Shown one piece after another: positions 52,454 to 61,426 of a stretch of 64,000 bases of DNA. The position numbers were made by a program, and so were the translations under genes. The stretch comes from Bradyrhizobium diazoefficiens (GTDB taxonomy: Bacteria; Pseudomonadota; Alphaproteobacteria; Rhizobiales; Xanthobacteraceae): NCBI RefSeq assembly GCF_018131015.1, contig NZ_JAFCJJ010000031.1, positions 17,010 through 81,009 of the forward strand, written 5' to 3'. Within the stretch, counting starts at the first letter, position 1. Each line of letters begins with the position of its first letter. The notes under the pieces were generated by a model that saw only the letters and a program-made list of their open reading frames with translations, had not been told where the DNA came from and made no database searches.

Positions 52454-53653
52454 ATGAACGAGATCATTTTCATGGCCGGCGACTGGCCGGTCCGCACCAT
52501 CGATGCCCTGCTCGGTTTTGGCGTCCTGGTCCTCATCCTGCTGGTGATGATTGCGGTGGTGATCGCCCGATCCGGGCGGCGCGGCGCGGAACTCGCGATG
52601 GCGCACGCGATCCGGGCCGACGAGCTCGAGGAGCGGCTCGCCCAGGTGCTGCACGCCCAGAGCGAGGCCTCGGGCCGGGTCGACGCCATGACCCAGGCGC
52701 TGGCGGGACGCCAGGCGGAGATGGCCCGCGCCGTCAACGAGCGGCTGGATTCGGTCACCCACCGCGTCGGCCAGTCCATGGAGCACTCGACCCGCAACAC
52801 CATGGAGAGCCTGCGCGCCCTGCACGAGCGGCTCGGCATCATCGACAGCGCGCACAAGAACCTCACCGACCTCACGACGCAGGTCACGACCTTGCGCGAC
52901 GTGCTCGCCAACAAGCAGTCGCGCGGCGCCTTCGGCCAGGCGCGGATGGAGGCGATCGTCCAGGACGGGCTGCCGAAGGGTGCCTACGAATTCCAGTTCA
53001 CGCTCTCGACCGGCAAGCGGCCGGACTGCGTCGTGTTCCTGCCCGACCAGCGCCCGCTCTGCATCGACGCGAAATTCCCGCTGGAGGCGATGACCGCGCT
53101 GCACGACGCCCGCACCGACGAGGAGAAGCGCATCGCCACGCAGCGGCTGCGCGCCGACGTCATGAAGCATGTCAGCGACATCGCCGAAAAATACCTCGTC
53201 GCCGGCGAGACCCAGGAGATGGCCTTGATGTTCGTGCCGTCGGAATCGGTCTATGCCGAGATCCATGACGGCTTCGACGACGTGATCCAGAAGGCCTATC
53301 GCGCCCGTGTCGTGCTTGTCTCGCCCTCGCTTCTGATGCTCGCCATCCAGGTGATGCAGCAGATCATGAAGGACGCGCGCATGCGCGACGCCGCCGACCA
53401 GATCCGCACCGAGGTGATCAAGCTCGGCGACGACCTCGGCCGCCTGCGCGATCGCGTGCTGAAGTTGCAGAAGCATTTTGCCGACGTGAACGAGGACGTC
53501 CGCCAGGTCCTGATCTCCGCCGACAAGATCGAGAAGCGCGCAGGCCGGATCGAGGAACTCGATTTCAGCAAGACCGACGCCCCGGAAGGCCCGCGCCTGA
53601 TTGCAACCGGCGCGCCGCAGCTGTTTCCAAGGAAGCTCCAGGCGGGGGAGTAG
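52454..53653 (+). CDS. rmuC: DNA recombination protein RmuC
   Basis: This 399-aa protein has an N-terminal membrane anchor (about 15-38, LLGFGVLVLILLVMIAVVIA), a coiled-coil region (about 50-135) and an RmuC nuclease-like domain (about 150-340; KRPDCVVFLPDQRPLCIDAKFPLEA). RmuC limits DNA inversions and acts in genome maintenance. The ATG at 52454 follows AAGGACGGG. It is divergent from def. Confidence 0.94.
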   Translation: MNEIIFMAGDWPVRTIDALLGFGVLVLILLVMIAVVIARSGRRGAELAMAHAIRADELEERLAQVLHAQSEASGRVDAMTQALAGRQAEMARAVNERLDSVTHRVGQSMEHSTRNTMESLRALHERLGIIDSAHKNLTDLTTQVTTLRDVLANKQSRGAFGQARMEAIVQDGLPKGAYEFQFTLSTGKRPDCVVFLPDQRPLCIDAKFPLEAMTALHDARTDEEKRIATQRLRADVMKHVSDIAEKYLVAGETQEMALMFVPSESVYAEIHDGFDDVIQKAYRARVVLVSPSLLMLAIQVMQQIMKDARMRDAADQIRTEVIKLGDDLGRLRDRVLKLQKHFADVNEDVRQVLISADKIEKRAGRIEELDFSKTDAPEGPRLIATGAPQLFPRKLQAGE

Positions 53654-53666
53654 GTTTAGGGCACAC

Positions 53667-53768
53667 TGTCATGCCCCGCGCAGGCGGGGCATCCAGTACG
53701 CCGCGGCGGTTGTGATTGAACCGAAGTGCCGGTGTTTACTGGATCGTCCGCCTTCGCGGACGATGACA
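53667..53768. repeat. Palindromic repeat, family C copy 1
   Basis: TGTCATGCCCCGCGCAGGCG followed by GGGCATCCAGTA at the left is paired with TACTGGATCG and CGATGACA at the right. The middle keeps a TTGTGATTGAACCGAAG phrase that recurs in copy 2. Confidence 0.8.
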
Positions 53769-53832
53769 CTGGGAGGGGACTAAGAGCTCTCGCCTCACTG
53801 ACCGCGCCCCCAGAATCTGCTAACACCGCCCC

Positions 53833-55197
53833 ATGACCGCCCCCGACGCGACCTCTTCCACCGCGACTTCCGCGCCCGCCACGTCCTGGCGCGAGAGCCT
53901 TGCCGTTTACCTGCAGCCGCGGGTGCTGATCGTGCTGTTTCTCGGCTTCTCGTCCGGGCTGCCGCTGGCGCTGTCGGGCTCGACGCTGCTGGTGTGGATG
54001 CGGGAGGCCGGGGTCGATCTCAAGACCATCGGCCTGTTCGCGCTGGTCGGCACGCCCTACACGCTGAAATTCCTGTGGGCGCCGCTGGTGGACGCGCTGC
54101 ATGTGCCGCTGTTCACGCGCGCGTTCGGGCGGCGGCGCGGCTGGCTGGTGTTCTCGCAATTGCTGCTGATCATCGCGATCCTGCTGCTGGCGATGACCGA
54201 TCCCGCGAGCTCGCCGTTCTACGTCGCGCTCGGCGCGCTGCTGGTGGCAACCACGTCCTCCACGCAGGACATCGTGGTCGACGCCTTCCGCGTCGAGAGC
54301 CTGCCAGAAAGTGAGCAGGCCGCAGGCATGGCGGCCTATGTCGCCGCCTATCGGATCGGCATGCTGGTCTCGACCGCGGGCGCGCTGTTCATCGTCTCGG
54401 GCTTCGAGGGCACCGGCATCCCGCGCTCCTCGGCCTGGATGTGGGGCTATGTGGTGATGGCCACGATGGTGCTGATCGGCACGATCACGGCGCTCGCGGC
54501 CACCGAGCCCGAACAATCCGCGCAGGCAGAGGCCGCGACGCAAGAAGAGACCGCGTTCACGCGCGTGCTGCACGCGGCGATCGGCGCCTTCTCGGAATTC
54601 TTGTCGCGCAAGGACGCGCTCGCAGCCCTCGCCTTCGTCGTGCTGTTCAAGTTCACCGACGCGTTCTCGGGCACCATGACCGCACCGTTCGTGATCGACC
54701 TCGGCTTCACCCGCAACGACTACGCCGCGATCGTGAAAGGCGTCGGCCTCGCCGCGACCCTGATCGGCGGCTTTGCCGGCGGTTTTGTCGCGAGGCGCTA
54801 TCCGCTGGCAGCATCGCTCTGGATCGGCGGCGTGGTGCAGGCGCTGGCCAATTTGTCCTTCTCCTGGCTCGCGGTGGTCGGCACCAATCAATGGGCGCTG
54901 GCGCTCGCCATCTGCGCCGAGAACTTCACCAGCGCCGTCGGCACCGTGATCTTCGTCGCCTATCTCTCCGCGCTGTGCCAGAACCCGCTGCACACGGCGA
55001 CGCAATATGCGCTGCTCACTGCGCTCGCGGCGGTGGGACGGACCTATCTCTCGTCGGGTGCCGGCTATGTCGCGGAGACGACCGGCTGGCCGCTGTTCTT
55101 CGTGATCTGCGTGCTGGTGGCAATCCCGAGCCTGGTGCTGCTGGCGTACTTGCAGAAGCGCGGGCATTTCGAGGCGCTGGGGCCGGTGCGGGTGTAG
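53833..55197 (+). CDS. ampG: AmpG-type MFS muropeptide permease
   Basis: This 454-aa inner-membrane transporter has about 12 hydrophobic segments. The family pattern FLGFSSGLPLALSGSTL in helix 1, KFLWAPLVDALH and the diagnostic TSSTQDIVVDAFRVE in helix 4 fit AmpG, which imports anhydro-muropeptides for cell-wall recycling. No ampC/ampR is nearby. Palindromic repeats C1 and C2 flank it. Confidence 0.93.
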   Translation: MTAPDATSSTATSAPATSWRESLAVYLQPRVLIVLFLGFSSGLPLALSGSTLLVWMREAGVDLKTIGLFALVGTPYTLKFLWAPLVDALHVPLFTRAFGRRRGWLVFSQLLLIIAILLLAMTDPASSPFYVALGALLVATTSSTQDIVVDAFRVESLPESEQAAGMAAYVAAYRIGMLVSTAGALFIVSGFEGTGIPRSSAWMWGYVVMATMVLIGTITALAATEPEQSAQAEAATQEETAFTRVLHAAIGAFSEFLSRKDALAALAFVVLFKFTDAFSGTMTAPFVIDLGFTRNDYAAIVKGVGLAATLIGGFAGGFVARRYPLAASLWIGGVVQALANLSFSWLAVVGTNQWALALAICAENFTSAVGTVIFVAYLSALCQNPLHTATQYALLTALAAVGRTYLSSGAGYVAETTGWPLFFVICVLVAIPSLVLLAYLQKRGHFEALGPVRV

Positions 55198-55211
55198 TTC
55201 CACGCACTCGC

Positions 55212-55314
55212 TGTCATGCCCCGCGCAGGCGGGGCATCCAGTATTCCAGAGACAATTGTGATTGACCGAGAAGCCGCGGCGTACTGGATCGCCCGGTCAA
55301 GCCGGGCGATGACA
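55212..55314. repeat. Palindromic repeat, family C copy 2
   Basis: TGTCATGCCCCGCGCAGGCG and GGGCATCCAGTA at the left, TACTGGATCGCCCGGTC and CGATGACA at the right, between the convergent ampG and 55345 genes. Confidence 0.8.
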
Positions 55315-55344
55315 CCGAATTGAGGAAACGGTGTCGCCGCCCCC

Positions 55345-55776
55345 CTACTGCTTTTTCACCAGGCTCCACTTCGTCACCACGGCCTCGCTCAGCTGGCCGG
55401 GATCGCTGGCGCAGGCGAGTTCGTCGACCTTGACCGAGATCTCCTTGCCGACGACCGATTTCAGCTGCGCGGCCTGCGCATCGCTGGAGGTGACGAGCTG
55501 GAAGGTCTCGGGTCCGGTCTCGAGATTGCACAGCCCGTTCGGCGGGGGCAGGCGGCGCGGCTCGGAGGTGATCTGGAAGGTTGCGATCCGCTTGCCGCGG
55601 TTCTTGACGTCGCGCACCTTCATCGCGTTCAGCTCGCCCGAGAGCACGTCGCCGGCGTTGATCGGCTTGCCGGGCTTCGACGGCGCCTCGTCGCTCTGCT
55701 GCGCGGAGAGCGCCGGCGCCACCAGCATCGTCATCGTCGCGGCCAAAGCCCATCGTGTGGCGAAAAGTTTCGTCAT
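55345..55776 (-). CDS. Exported protein of unknown function
   Basis: This 143-aa protein has a signal peptide (MTKLFATRWALAATMTMLVAPALSA, cleavage near 25). The mature part has a strand-rich composition (GDVLSGELNAMKVRDVKN, FQITSEPRRLPPPNGLCNLETGPETFQLV) and two cysteines. I do not recognise the family. It lies 27 bases beyond the recR stop on the same strand, so it may be read through from the recR operon. Confidence 0.8.
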   Translation of the reverse strand: MTKLFATRWALAATMTMLVAPALSAQQSDEAPSKPGKPINAGDVLSGELNAMKVRDVKNRGKRIATFQITSEPRRLPPPNGLCNLETGPETFQLVTSSDAQAAQLKSVVGKEISVKVDELACASDPGQLSEAVVTKWSLVKKQ

Positions 55777-55803
55777 GTCGTCAGTTCCGTTGAGTCTGGA
55801 TGG

Positions 55804-56406
55804 CTAGAACAGGGTGCGCTGCCGCATCGCGGCCGATAGCGTACCTTCGTCGAGATAATCAAGCTCGCCGCCGACCGGCACGCCATGGGCGAGCCGGGTC
55901 ACCTTCACATTGGCGTCCTGCAGCAGGTCGGTGATGTAATGGGCCGTGGTCTGGCCGTCCACCGTCGCATTCAGCGCCAGGATGATCTCGTGCACCTTGG
56001 GATCGTGCGCGCGCGCGACCAGCGCGTCGATGGTGAGGTCCTGCGGGCCGACGCCGTCGAGCGGCGACAGGGTCGCGCCCAGCACGTGATAGCGGCCTTG
56101 AGTCGCGTTGGCCCGCTCCAGCGCCCAGAGATCGGCAACGTCGGCGACGACGACGATGATGGCGTCGTCGCGCTTGGGATCGGTGCAGACCGTGCAGGGA
56201 TTCTGCGTGTCGATGTTGCCGCAGGTCTTGCAGACCTCGACCTTGTCGAGCGCGACCTGCAGGGCGCCCGAGAGCGGCATCATCAGCGCCTCGCGCTTCT
56301 TGATCAGGTGCAGCGCCGCCCGCCGCGCCGAGCGCGGACCAAGGCCGGGCAGCCGCGCGAGAAGCTGGACCAGCCGCTCGATTTCAGGACCTGCAACCGC
56401 GCCCAT
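55804..56406 (-). CDS. recR: Recombination protein RecR
   Basis: This 200-aa ring-forming protein loads RecA with RecF/RecO. It has an N-terminal HhH (LPGLGPRSARRAALHL), a C4 zinc finger (CKTCGNIDTQNPCTVC) and a Toprim domain with the HVLGATLSPLDGVGPQDL stretch. ATG 56406 begins two bases after the ybaB stop. A longer frame overlapping ybaB has arginine-rich noise. Confidence 0.97.
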   Translation of the reverse strand: MGAVAGPEIERLVQLLARLPGLGPRSARRAALHLIKKREALMMPLSGALQVALDKVEVCKTCGNIDTQNPCTVCTDPKRDDAIIVVVADVADLWALERANATQGRYHVLGATLSPLDGVGPQDLTIDALVARAHDPKVHEIILALNATVDGQTTAHYITDLLQDANVKVTRLAHGVPVGGELDYLDEGTLSAAMRQRTLF

Positions 56407-56407
56407 G

Positions 56408-56728
56408 TTACTGGCCGAACAGCCCCGGAGGCAGGCCGAGCCCGCCGGTGAGCGCCTGCATCTTCTCCTGCATCGCGGCTTCCGCCTTGCGGCGGGCATC
56501 ACTGAGCGCGGTGACGAGCAGGTCTTCCAACACCTCGCGCTCTTCCGCCTTCATCAGCGAGGGATCAATCTTGACGCCCTTGACGTCCATCTTCGCGGTC
56601 ATGCGCACGGCGACGAGACCGCCGCCGGAGATGCCCTCGACCTCCACATTGGCCAGAGACTCCTGCATCTCCTGCATCTTGGATTGCAGTTGCGCCGCCT
56701 GCTTCATCATGCCGAGAAAATCAGCCAT
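56408..56728 (-). CDS. YbaB/EbfC nucleoid-associated protein
   Basis: This 106-aa small DNA-binding protein has the usual N-terminal segment FLGMMKQAAQLQSKMQEMQESLANVEVEG and a Gly-rich middle (ISGGGLVAVRMTAKMDVKGVKIDPSLM). It occurs in the conserved dnaX-ybaB-recR order, starting 33 bases after dnaX. Confidence 0.96.
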   Translation of the reverse strand: MADFLGMMKQAAQLQSKMQEMQESLANVEVEGISGGGLVAVRMTAKMDVKGVKIDPSLMKAEEREVLEDLLVTALSDARRKAEAAMQEKMQALTGGLGLPPGLFGQ

Positions 56729-56761
56729 GGGTCTTGTGTCCTCAAAAAAGATTCGGCTCGC

Positions 56762-58594
56762 TCAGAGATCGTCGTCGGCTTCGGAACCGTCGGGCGGATC
56801 GTCGCTGCCGTAGTCGGCGTTAATATTGGATTCCGGCGTCTCGGGGGCAAGCCTGCGGACCTCGACGACCTTCGATCCGGGGAAGCGCGACAGCACCTCC
56901 TGCACGCGCGGATCGGCCTCGGCGGTGCGCGCATGTTCCTGCTTCGCCGCCTGGCTCACCGAGCGCAGCGTCGGCTGGCCCTGCTCGTTGGAGACGATCA
57001 CGGTCCAGCGCCGGCCGGTCCAGAGTTCGAATTTTCGCGCGAGCTCCGAGATCATGGTCTTGGACGCGTTCGGCTCCAGCGCAACCTCGAGCCGGCCCTC
57101 CTCGAAACGGACGAGGCGCATGTCGCCTTCGAGCGCGCCCTTGGTCATGAGGTCGCGCTTCTGCCCCGCCAGCGCCACGAGCTGCGTAAAACTCGTGATG
57201 CGCAGTTGCGGCGCGGCGCCTTGCGGCTCCGGCGCAGGCGCGGCCATCTGCGGCCGGGCACCGCCGCCGAATGACGGTGACGGCGCGCTCGGCGCGCGCA
57301 TGGGCGCGACCGGGGCAACCGGCGCCGCGGAGGCCACGGGCGCGGCCGGCGCGCTGCGCGCCGAACTTCCGCCGCCTACGACCGGTGAGGCGCCGCCGTT
57401 CTGCTCCAGCATCCTGATGGCTTCGTCCGGCGTCGGCAGGTCGGCGACATAGGCGATCCGCACCAGCACCATTTCGGCGGCCGCTGCGGGGCGCGTCGCG
57501 GCCTGCACCTCGGTGATGCCCTTGAGCAGCATCTGCCACATCCGCGACAGCACGCGCATGGAGGTTTTCGAGGCGAAATCCTTCGCGCGCAGGCGTTCGG
57601 TCTCGCCATAGGCGACGTTTTCGGCAGTCGCGGGAACGATCTTCACGCGGGTGACGAAATTGACGAACTCGGCGAGGTCCGACAGCACGACGATGGGATC
57701 GGCGCCGACGTCGTACTGGTCGCGGAACTCCTTGAAGGCGGCCGCGATGTCGCCGCGCGCGAGCGAATCGAAGAGGTCGATGACGCGGGTGCGGTCGGCG
57801 AGTCCCAGCATCTGCCTGATAGCGTCGGCCTGCACGCGGCCTGCCGCATGCGCGATCGCCTGGTCCAGCAGCGACAGCGAATCACGCACGGAACCTTCCG
57901 CGGCGCGCGCGATAATTCCCAGCGCCTCAGGCTCGATCTCGACGTTTTCCTTCGCGGCGATGTTGGCGAGATGCTGCATCAGCACGTCGGCCTCGACGCG
58001 GCGCAGGTCGAAACGCTGGCAGCGCGACAGCACCGTGACCGGAACCTTGCGAATCTCCGTCGTGGCGAACACGAACTTGGCGTGCTCCGGCGGTTCCTCC
58101 AGCGTCTTCAGGAAGGCGTTGAACGCCGCCGTCGACAGCATGTGGACTTCGTCGATGATGTAGACCTTGTAGCGGGCGCTGGCCGGGGCGTAGCGCACGC
58201 TGTCATTGATCTGGCGGACGTCGTCGACGCCGGTGTGCGAGGCTGCGTCCATCTCCAGCACGTCCATGTGCCGGCTTTCCATGATCGCCTGGCAATGCAC
58301 GCCCAGCGTCGGCATGTGGATGGTCGGCCCCTTCACCGAGCCGTCCGGCATCTCGTAGTTGAGCGCACGGGCCAGGATGCGCGCCGTGGTGGTCTTGCCG
58401 ACGCCGCGGACGCCGGTGAGGATCCAGGCCTGCGGAATGCGCCCGGTCTCGAACGCATTGGAGACGGTGCGGACCACGGCCTCCTGGCCGATCAGATCGT
58501 CGAACGAGGATGGGCGGTATTTGCGCGCCAGCACCCGGTAGGGCGTGGCCTGGCCGGCGCGGTCGGGATCGGGAGGGGCGCCAGCGTCGGTCAT
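56762..58594 (-). CDS. dnaX: DNA polymerase III subunits gamma and tau
   Basis: This 610-aa clamp-loader ATPase has Walker A GVRGVGKT (61-68), Walker B near YIIDEVHML and the sensor-1 region FVFATTEIRKVP. The zinc-module region reads LNYEMPDGSVKGPTIHMPTLGVHC: most of the canonical four cysteines are missing. An Ala/Pro-rich linker (about 405-460) precedes the tau C-terminal domain. I see no obvious slippery A6 frameshift run. The gene heads the dnaX-ybaB-recR operon and follows the SRP RNA gene. Confidence 0.97.
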   Translation of the reverse strand: MTDAGAPPDPDRAGQATPYRVLARKYRPSSFDDLIGQEAVVRTVSNAFETGRIPQAWILTGVRGVGKTTTARILARALNYEMPDGSVKGPTIHMPTLGVHCQAIMESRHMDVLEMDAASHTGVDDVRQINDSVRYAPASARYKVYIIDEVHMLSTAAFNAFLKTLEEPPEHAKFVFATTEIRKVPVTVLSRCQRFDLRRVEADVLMQHLANIAAKENVEIEPEALGIIARAAEGSVRDSLSLLDQAIAHAAGRVQADAIRQMLGLADRTRVIDLFDSLARGDIAAAFKEFRDQYDVGADPIVVLSDLAEFVNFVTRVKIVPATAENVAYGETERLRAKDFASKTSMRVLSRMWQMLLKGITEVQAATRPAAAAEMVLVRIAYVADLPTPDEAIRMLEQNGGASPVVGGGSSARSAPAAPVASAAPVAPVAPMRAPSAPSPSFGGGARPQMAAPAPEPQGAAPQLRITSFTQLVALAGQKRDLMTKGALEGDMRLVRFEEGRLEVALEPNASKTMISELARKFELWTGRRWTVIVSNEQGQPTLRSVSQAAKQEHARTAEADPRVQEVLSRFPGSKVVEVRRLAPETPESNINADYGSDDPPDGSEADDDL

Positions 58595-58694
58595 CGGTCG
58601 ATCCGCAATGAAATGTCTCTCGGCCGGCTTTTTGCGGAAAGGAGCGCGCTGGCGGGATACCCCCGCCGGCGCAATTCGCTCGGAAAAACAGGTA

Positions 58695-58793
58695 GGAGAC
58701 TGACGAGCGACCCGATCCGGACCTCGTTAGGGCTGCTTCCTTCCGGACCTGACCCGGTTGGCGAGTGGCTCGTCCACCGCCAATCTCCCGGTC
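58695..58793 (-). ncRNA. ffs: Signal recognition particle RNA (small bacterial type)
   Basis: The minus strand contains the universally conserved apical hairpin of 4.5S RNA (GGTCAGGTCCGGAAGGAAGC, then AGCC). Flanking arms pair (GGACGAGC with GCTCGTC, and GGGAGA with TCTCC at the ends). The length of about 99 bases fits alphaproteobacterial SRP RNA; the exact ends are estimated. It lies 100 bases upstream of dnaX on the same strand. Confidence 0.93.
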
Positions 58794-59015
58794 CCTATTT
58801 GGGGCCAAAGGGAGCGGAAAGCAAGCGCAGTGTGGCCGTTCCCGGGGGCGCCCGGGTCGTCCCGGCCCGAACCGCTCCGACGGGGGCGATTTCGACCTTT
58901 AAGGCCCTTCCCGACCGGCGGAAAGGCATGCCTCGCCCGCCCGGGAGATGCATCACGGTTGTTGTCTGCGGGCGTGCTCTCTGCGACGGTGAGAATCGAT
59001 CACGAGAAGCTCTCC

Positions 59016-59435
59016 ATGTCCGAACCTGCCTGGTCGCTCCACTCCCGCCTGAAAGAAGACACCATCGACATCGGCGACCTGCCGCTGTCGAAGGTGCTGG
59101 TCATCAAGGACGCGCATTATCCCTGGCTCCTGCTGGTGCCGCGGCGGCCCGACGCGGTCGAGATCATCGATCTCGACGAGGTGCAGCAGGCGCAGCTGAT
59201 GACGGAGATCTCCCGCGTCTCGCGCGCGCTGAAGGAGATCACCCGCTGCGACAAGCTCAATATCGCGGCGCTCGGCAATCTGGTGCCGCAGCTTCACGTC
59301 CACATCATCGCGCGCCGCACCAGCGACGCGGCCTGGCCGCGGCCGGTGTGGGGCGTGATGAAGCCCTTGGCGCATGACGCCGCCGAGGTGCAGGGTTTCA
59401 TCAGCGCGCTTCGCCGAAAAATCTGGTTGGGTTGA
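59016..59435 (+). CDS. HIT-family protein
   Basis: This 139-aa histidine-triad nucleotide-binding protein has the motif LHVHIIARR: two of the three triad histidines are present and the third position is Ile, as in a subset of HIT proteins. The N-terminal half contains VLVIKDAHYPWLLLVPRRP. The substrate is probably a dinucleotide or nucleoside phosphoramidate; unproven. The nudC gene begins 11 bases after its stop, so the two probably form an operon. The 222 bases upstream (58794-59015) hold no gene. Confidence 0.93.
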   Translation: MSEPAWSLHSRLKEDTIDIGDLPLSKVLVIKDAHYPWLLLVPRRPDAVEIIDLDEVQQAQLMTEISRVSRALKEITRCDKLNIAALGNLVPQLHVHIIARRTSDAAWPRPVWGVMKPLAHDAAEVQGFISALRRKIWLG

Positions 59436-59446
59436 AAGAACAATAA

Positions 59447-60391
59447 ATGTCAGCATTCGATTCGTTTCCGCTGGGACAGCCGGCCTTCGTCACCAGTGTC
59501 CTCGACCGTGCCGCGCATCTGCGCCGCGACGACGAAAAGCTGTTCGCGCTGGAGCAGAAACCGTCCTCGCGCGCCTACGTCGTCTACCGCGACTCGCTCC
59601 TGGTGAAGCGCGAGGGCGACAAGGTGCGCGCGCTGCTTTCGATCGACGAGGCGGTGAAATGCGGCGCCAATCCCGGCACGGTCTTCTTAGGGTTGCGCGA
59701 CGGCGCCGCGGTGTTCGGCATGGGCATGCCGCAGACCGCCGCCGAGAAGCTGATCGGCCGCGACGACTACAGCGTCGCGGAATTGCGCGGCATGGCGATG
59801 CAGGGCGCGATTCCGCCCGACGAGCTCTCGGCCATCGCGATGGCGAAGTCGATGGTGGGCTGGCACCAGCGCCACGGCTATTGCGCCAATTGCGGCACCC
59901 GCAGCGCGATGAAGGAAGGCGGCTGGAAGCGCGACTGCCCCAGCTGCAAGGCCGAGCATTTTCCGCGCACCGATCCGGTCGTGATCATGCTGGTCGCAGC
60001 CGGCGAGAAATGCCTGCTCGGCCGCCAGAAGCAGTTTCCGCCCGGCATGTATTCCTGCCTTGCCGGCTTCGTCGAGGCTGCCGAGACCATCGAGGACGCG
60101 GTGCGCCGGGAGATCCTCGAAGAGTCCGGAATCCGCTGCACCGACGTGCAGTATTACATGACCCAGCCCTGGCCCTATCCGTCATCGCTGATGATCGGCT
60201 GCAGCGCGCGGGCGCTGAACGAGGACATCATCGTCGACCGCTCGGAGCTGGAGGACGCGCGCTGGTTCACGCGCGACGAGGCGGCCCTGATGCTGGCGCG
60301 AACCCATCCCGACGGACTTGCCGGGCCGCATCCCTTCGCGATCGCGCATCATCTGCTCGGCCGCTGGGTGCGCGACAAGAGTGGCGCCTGA
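59447..60391 (+). CDS. nudC: NAD(H) pyrophosphatase / RNA deNADding Nudix hydrolase NudC
   Basis: This 314-aa enzyme splits NAD(H) and can remove NAD caps from RNA. The zinc ribbon CANCGTRSAMKEGGWKRDC...C is near 145-168, and the Nudix box GFVEAAETIEDAVRREILEE continues SGI (about 204-226) with the full GX5EX7REUXEEXGU pattern. A SQPWPYPSS-like QPWPYPSSLM segment follows, typical of NudC. It lies between a HIT gene and a sugar kinase gene in the same direction. Confidence 0.96.
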   Translation: MSAFDSFPLGQPAFVTSVLDRAAHLRRDDEKLFALEQKPSSRAYVVYRDSLLVKREGDKVRALLSIDEAVKCGANPGTVFLGLRDGAAVFGMGMPQTAAEKLIGRDDYSVAELRGMAMQGAIPPDELSAIAMAKSMVGWHQRHGYCANCGTRSAMKEGGWKRDCPSCKAEHFPRTDPVVIMLVAAGEKCLLGRQKQFPPGMYSCLAGFVEAAETIEDAVRREILEESGIRCTDVQYYMTQPWPYPSSLMIGCSARALNEDIIVDRSELEDARWFTRDEAALMLARTHPDGLAGPHPFAIAHHLLGRWVRDKSGA

Positions 60392-60405
60392 GCCAGACGC
60401 CGCCG

Positions 60406-61341
60406 ATGGCCGCATCAGGCATCGCGCCGCGCATCCTCTGCATCGGCATTCCCGTGCGCGACCTCACCTTCCGCGTCGAGGCCGTGCCTGAGCGCGGCAG
60501 CAAGGCCAATGCCACTCATCTCGCGGAGATCTGCGGCGGCAATGCGCTCAATGCCGCGATCACGATCGCAAGGCTCGGGGGACGCGCGTCCTTTGCCGGA
60601 CCGATGGGCGATCCCGGCGAGACATCGAGCGGCTTCATCCTCGAGCTGATGGCCGCCGAGGGCATCGAGACCAGGCATGTCGTGCGGATGCCGGGCGTTT
60701 CGACGCCGGTGTCCGCCATCATGATCGAGCCGTCCGGCGAGCGGACGCTGACGATCTATCGCGATCCCGCATTGTGGACCGTGAAACTGCCCGACGCCGG
60801 TCAATTACTGTCGGATTGCCAGGCGGTCCTTGTCGAAAGCCGATGCGCGCCGTTCTGCACCGAGCTCTGCGCCGAGGCGCGCCGGCGCGGCATTGCCGTC
60901 ATCGCCGGCGTCGACCGCGCGATGGCACTCACCGACAGCCTGCTCACGGCCGCCTCGCATCTGCTGTTCTCGAGCGATCAGGTTCGAGAAACGGCTGGCG
61001 TCGCCGACGATGGCGAGGCCTTGAAGCGCCTGAGCGGGATCACGCCGGCCTTCCTGGCCACCACCCGCGGCCCGCGCGGCACGCTGTGGCTGAACGAGAG
61101 GGGCGAACTGGAGGAGACGCCTGCGCTTGCCGTCGAGGCCGTCGACACGCTCGGCGCCGGCGATGTCTTCCATGGCGCCTTTACGCTGCGCCTGGCCGAA
61201 GGCGGCGACATCCGGGAGGCGCTGCGATTTGCCGCGACCGCCGCAGCTCTGAAATGCACCCGCCATGGCGGCGGTCTGGCGGCGCCGCAACGTATTGAGA
61301 TCGAAGAGCTTTTGCGCGAAGGGCCGACCGCCGGACTTTAG
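60406..61341 (+). CDS. PfkB/ribokinase-family sugar kinase
   Basis: This 311-aa kinase has the N-terminal PfkB motif GGNALNAAITIARLGGRASFAGPMGDPG (about 40-67) and the C-terminal anion-hole motif DTLGAGDVFHGAF near 247-259 with the catalytic Asp. The sugar is not evident; family members phosphorylate ribose, fructose or keto-deoxy sugars. ATG 60406 is 15 bases after nudC, so the HIT-nudC-kinase genes look like one operon. Confidence 0.92.
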   Translation: MAASGIAPRILCIGIPVRDLTFRVEAVPERGSKANATHLAEICGGNALNAAITIARLGGRASFAGPMGDPGETSSGFILELMAAEGIETRHVVRMPGVSTPVSAIMIEPSGERTLTIYRDPALWTVKLPDAGQLLSDCQAVLVESRCAPFCTELCAEARRRGIAVIAGVDRAMALTDSLLTAASHLLFSSDQVRETAGVADDGEALKRLSGITPAFLATTRGPRGTLWLNERGELEETPALAVEAVDTLGAGDVFHGAFTLRLAEGGDIREALRFAATAAALKCTRHGGGLAAPQRIEIEELLREGPTAGL

Positions 61342-61426
61342 TTGCAGGCCGGAATATGGGCTTGCGAGAGAAGAATTTTCTCTATATGAGGGAAACAGAC
61401 CCTCATAATGGAACAAAGTTCTTCAA

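Noticed and set aside
56762..58594. Programmed frameshift in dnaX giving separate gamma
   Set aside because: No A-rich slippery run followed by a stem was seen in the linker region.
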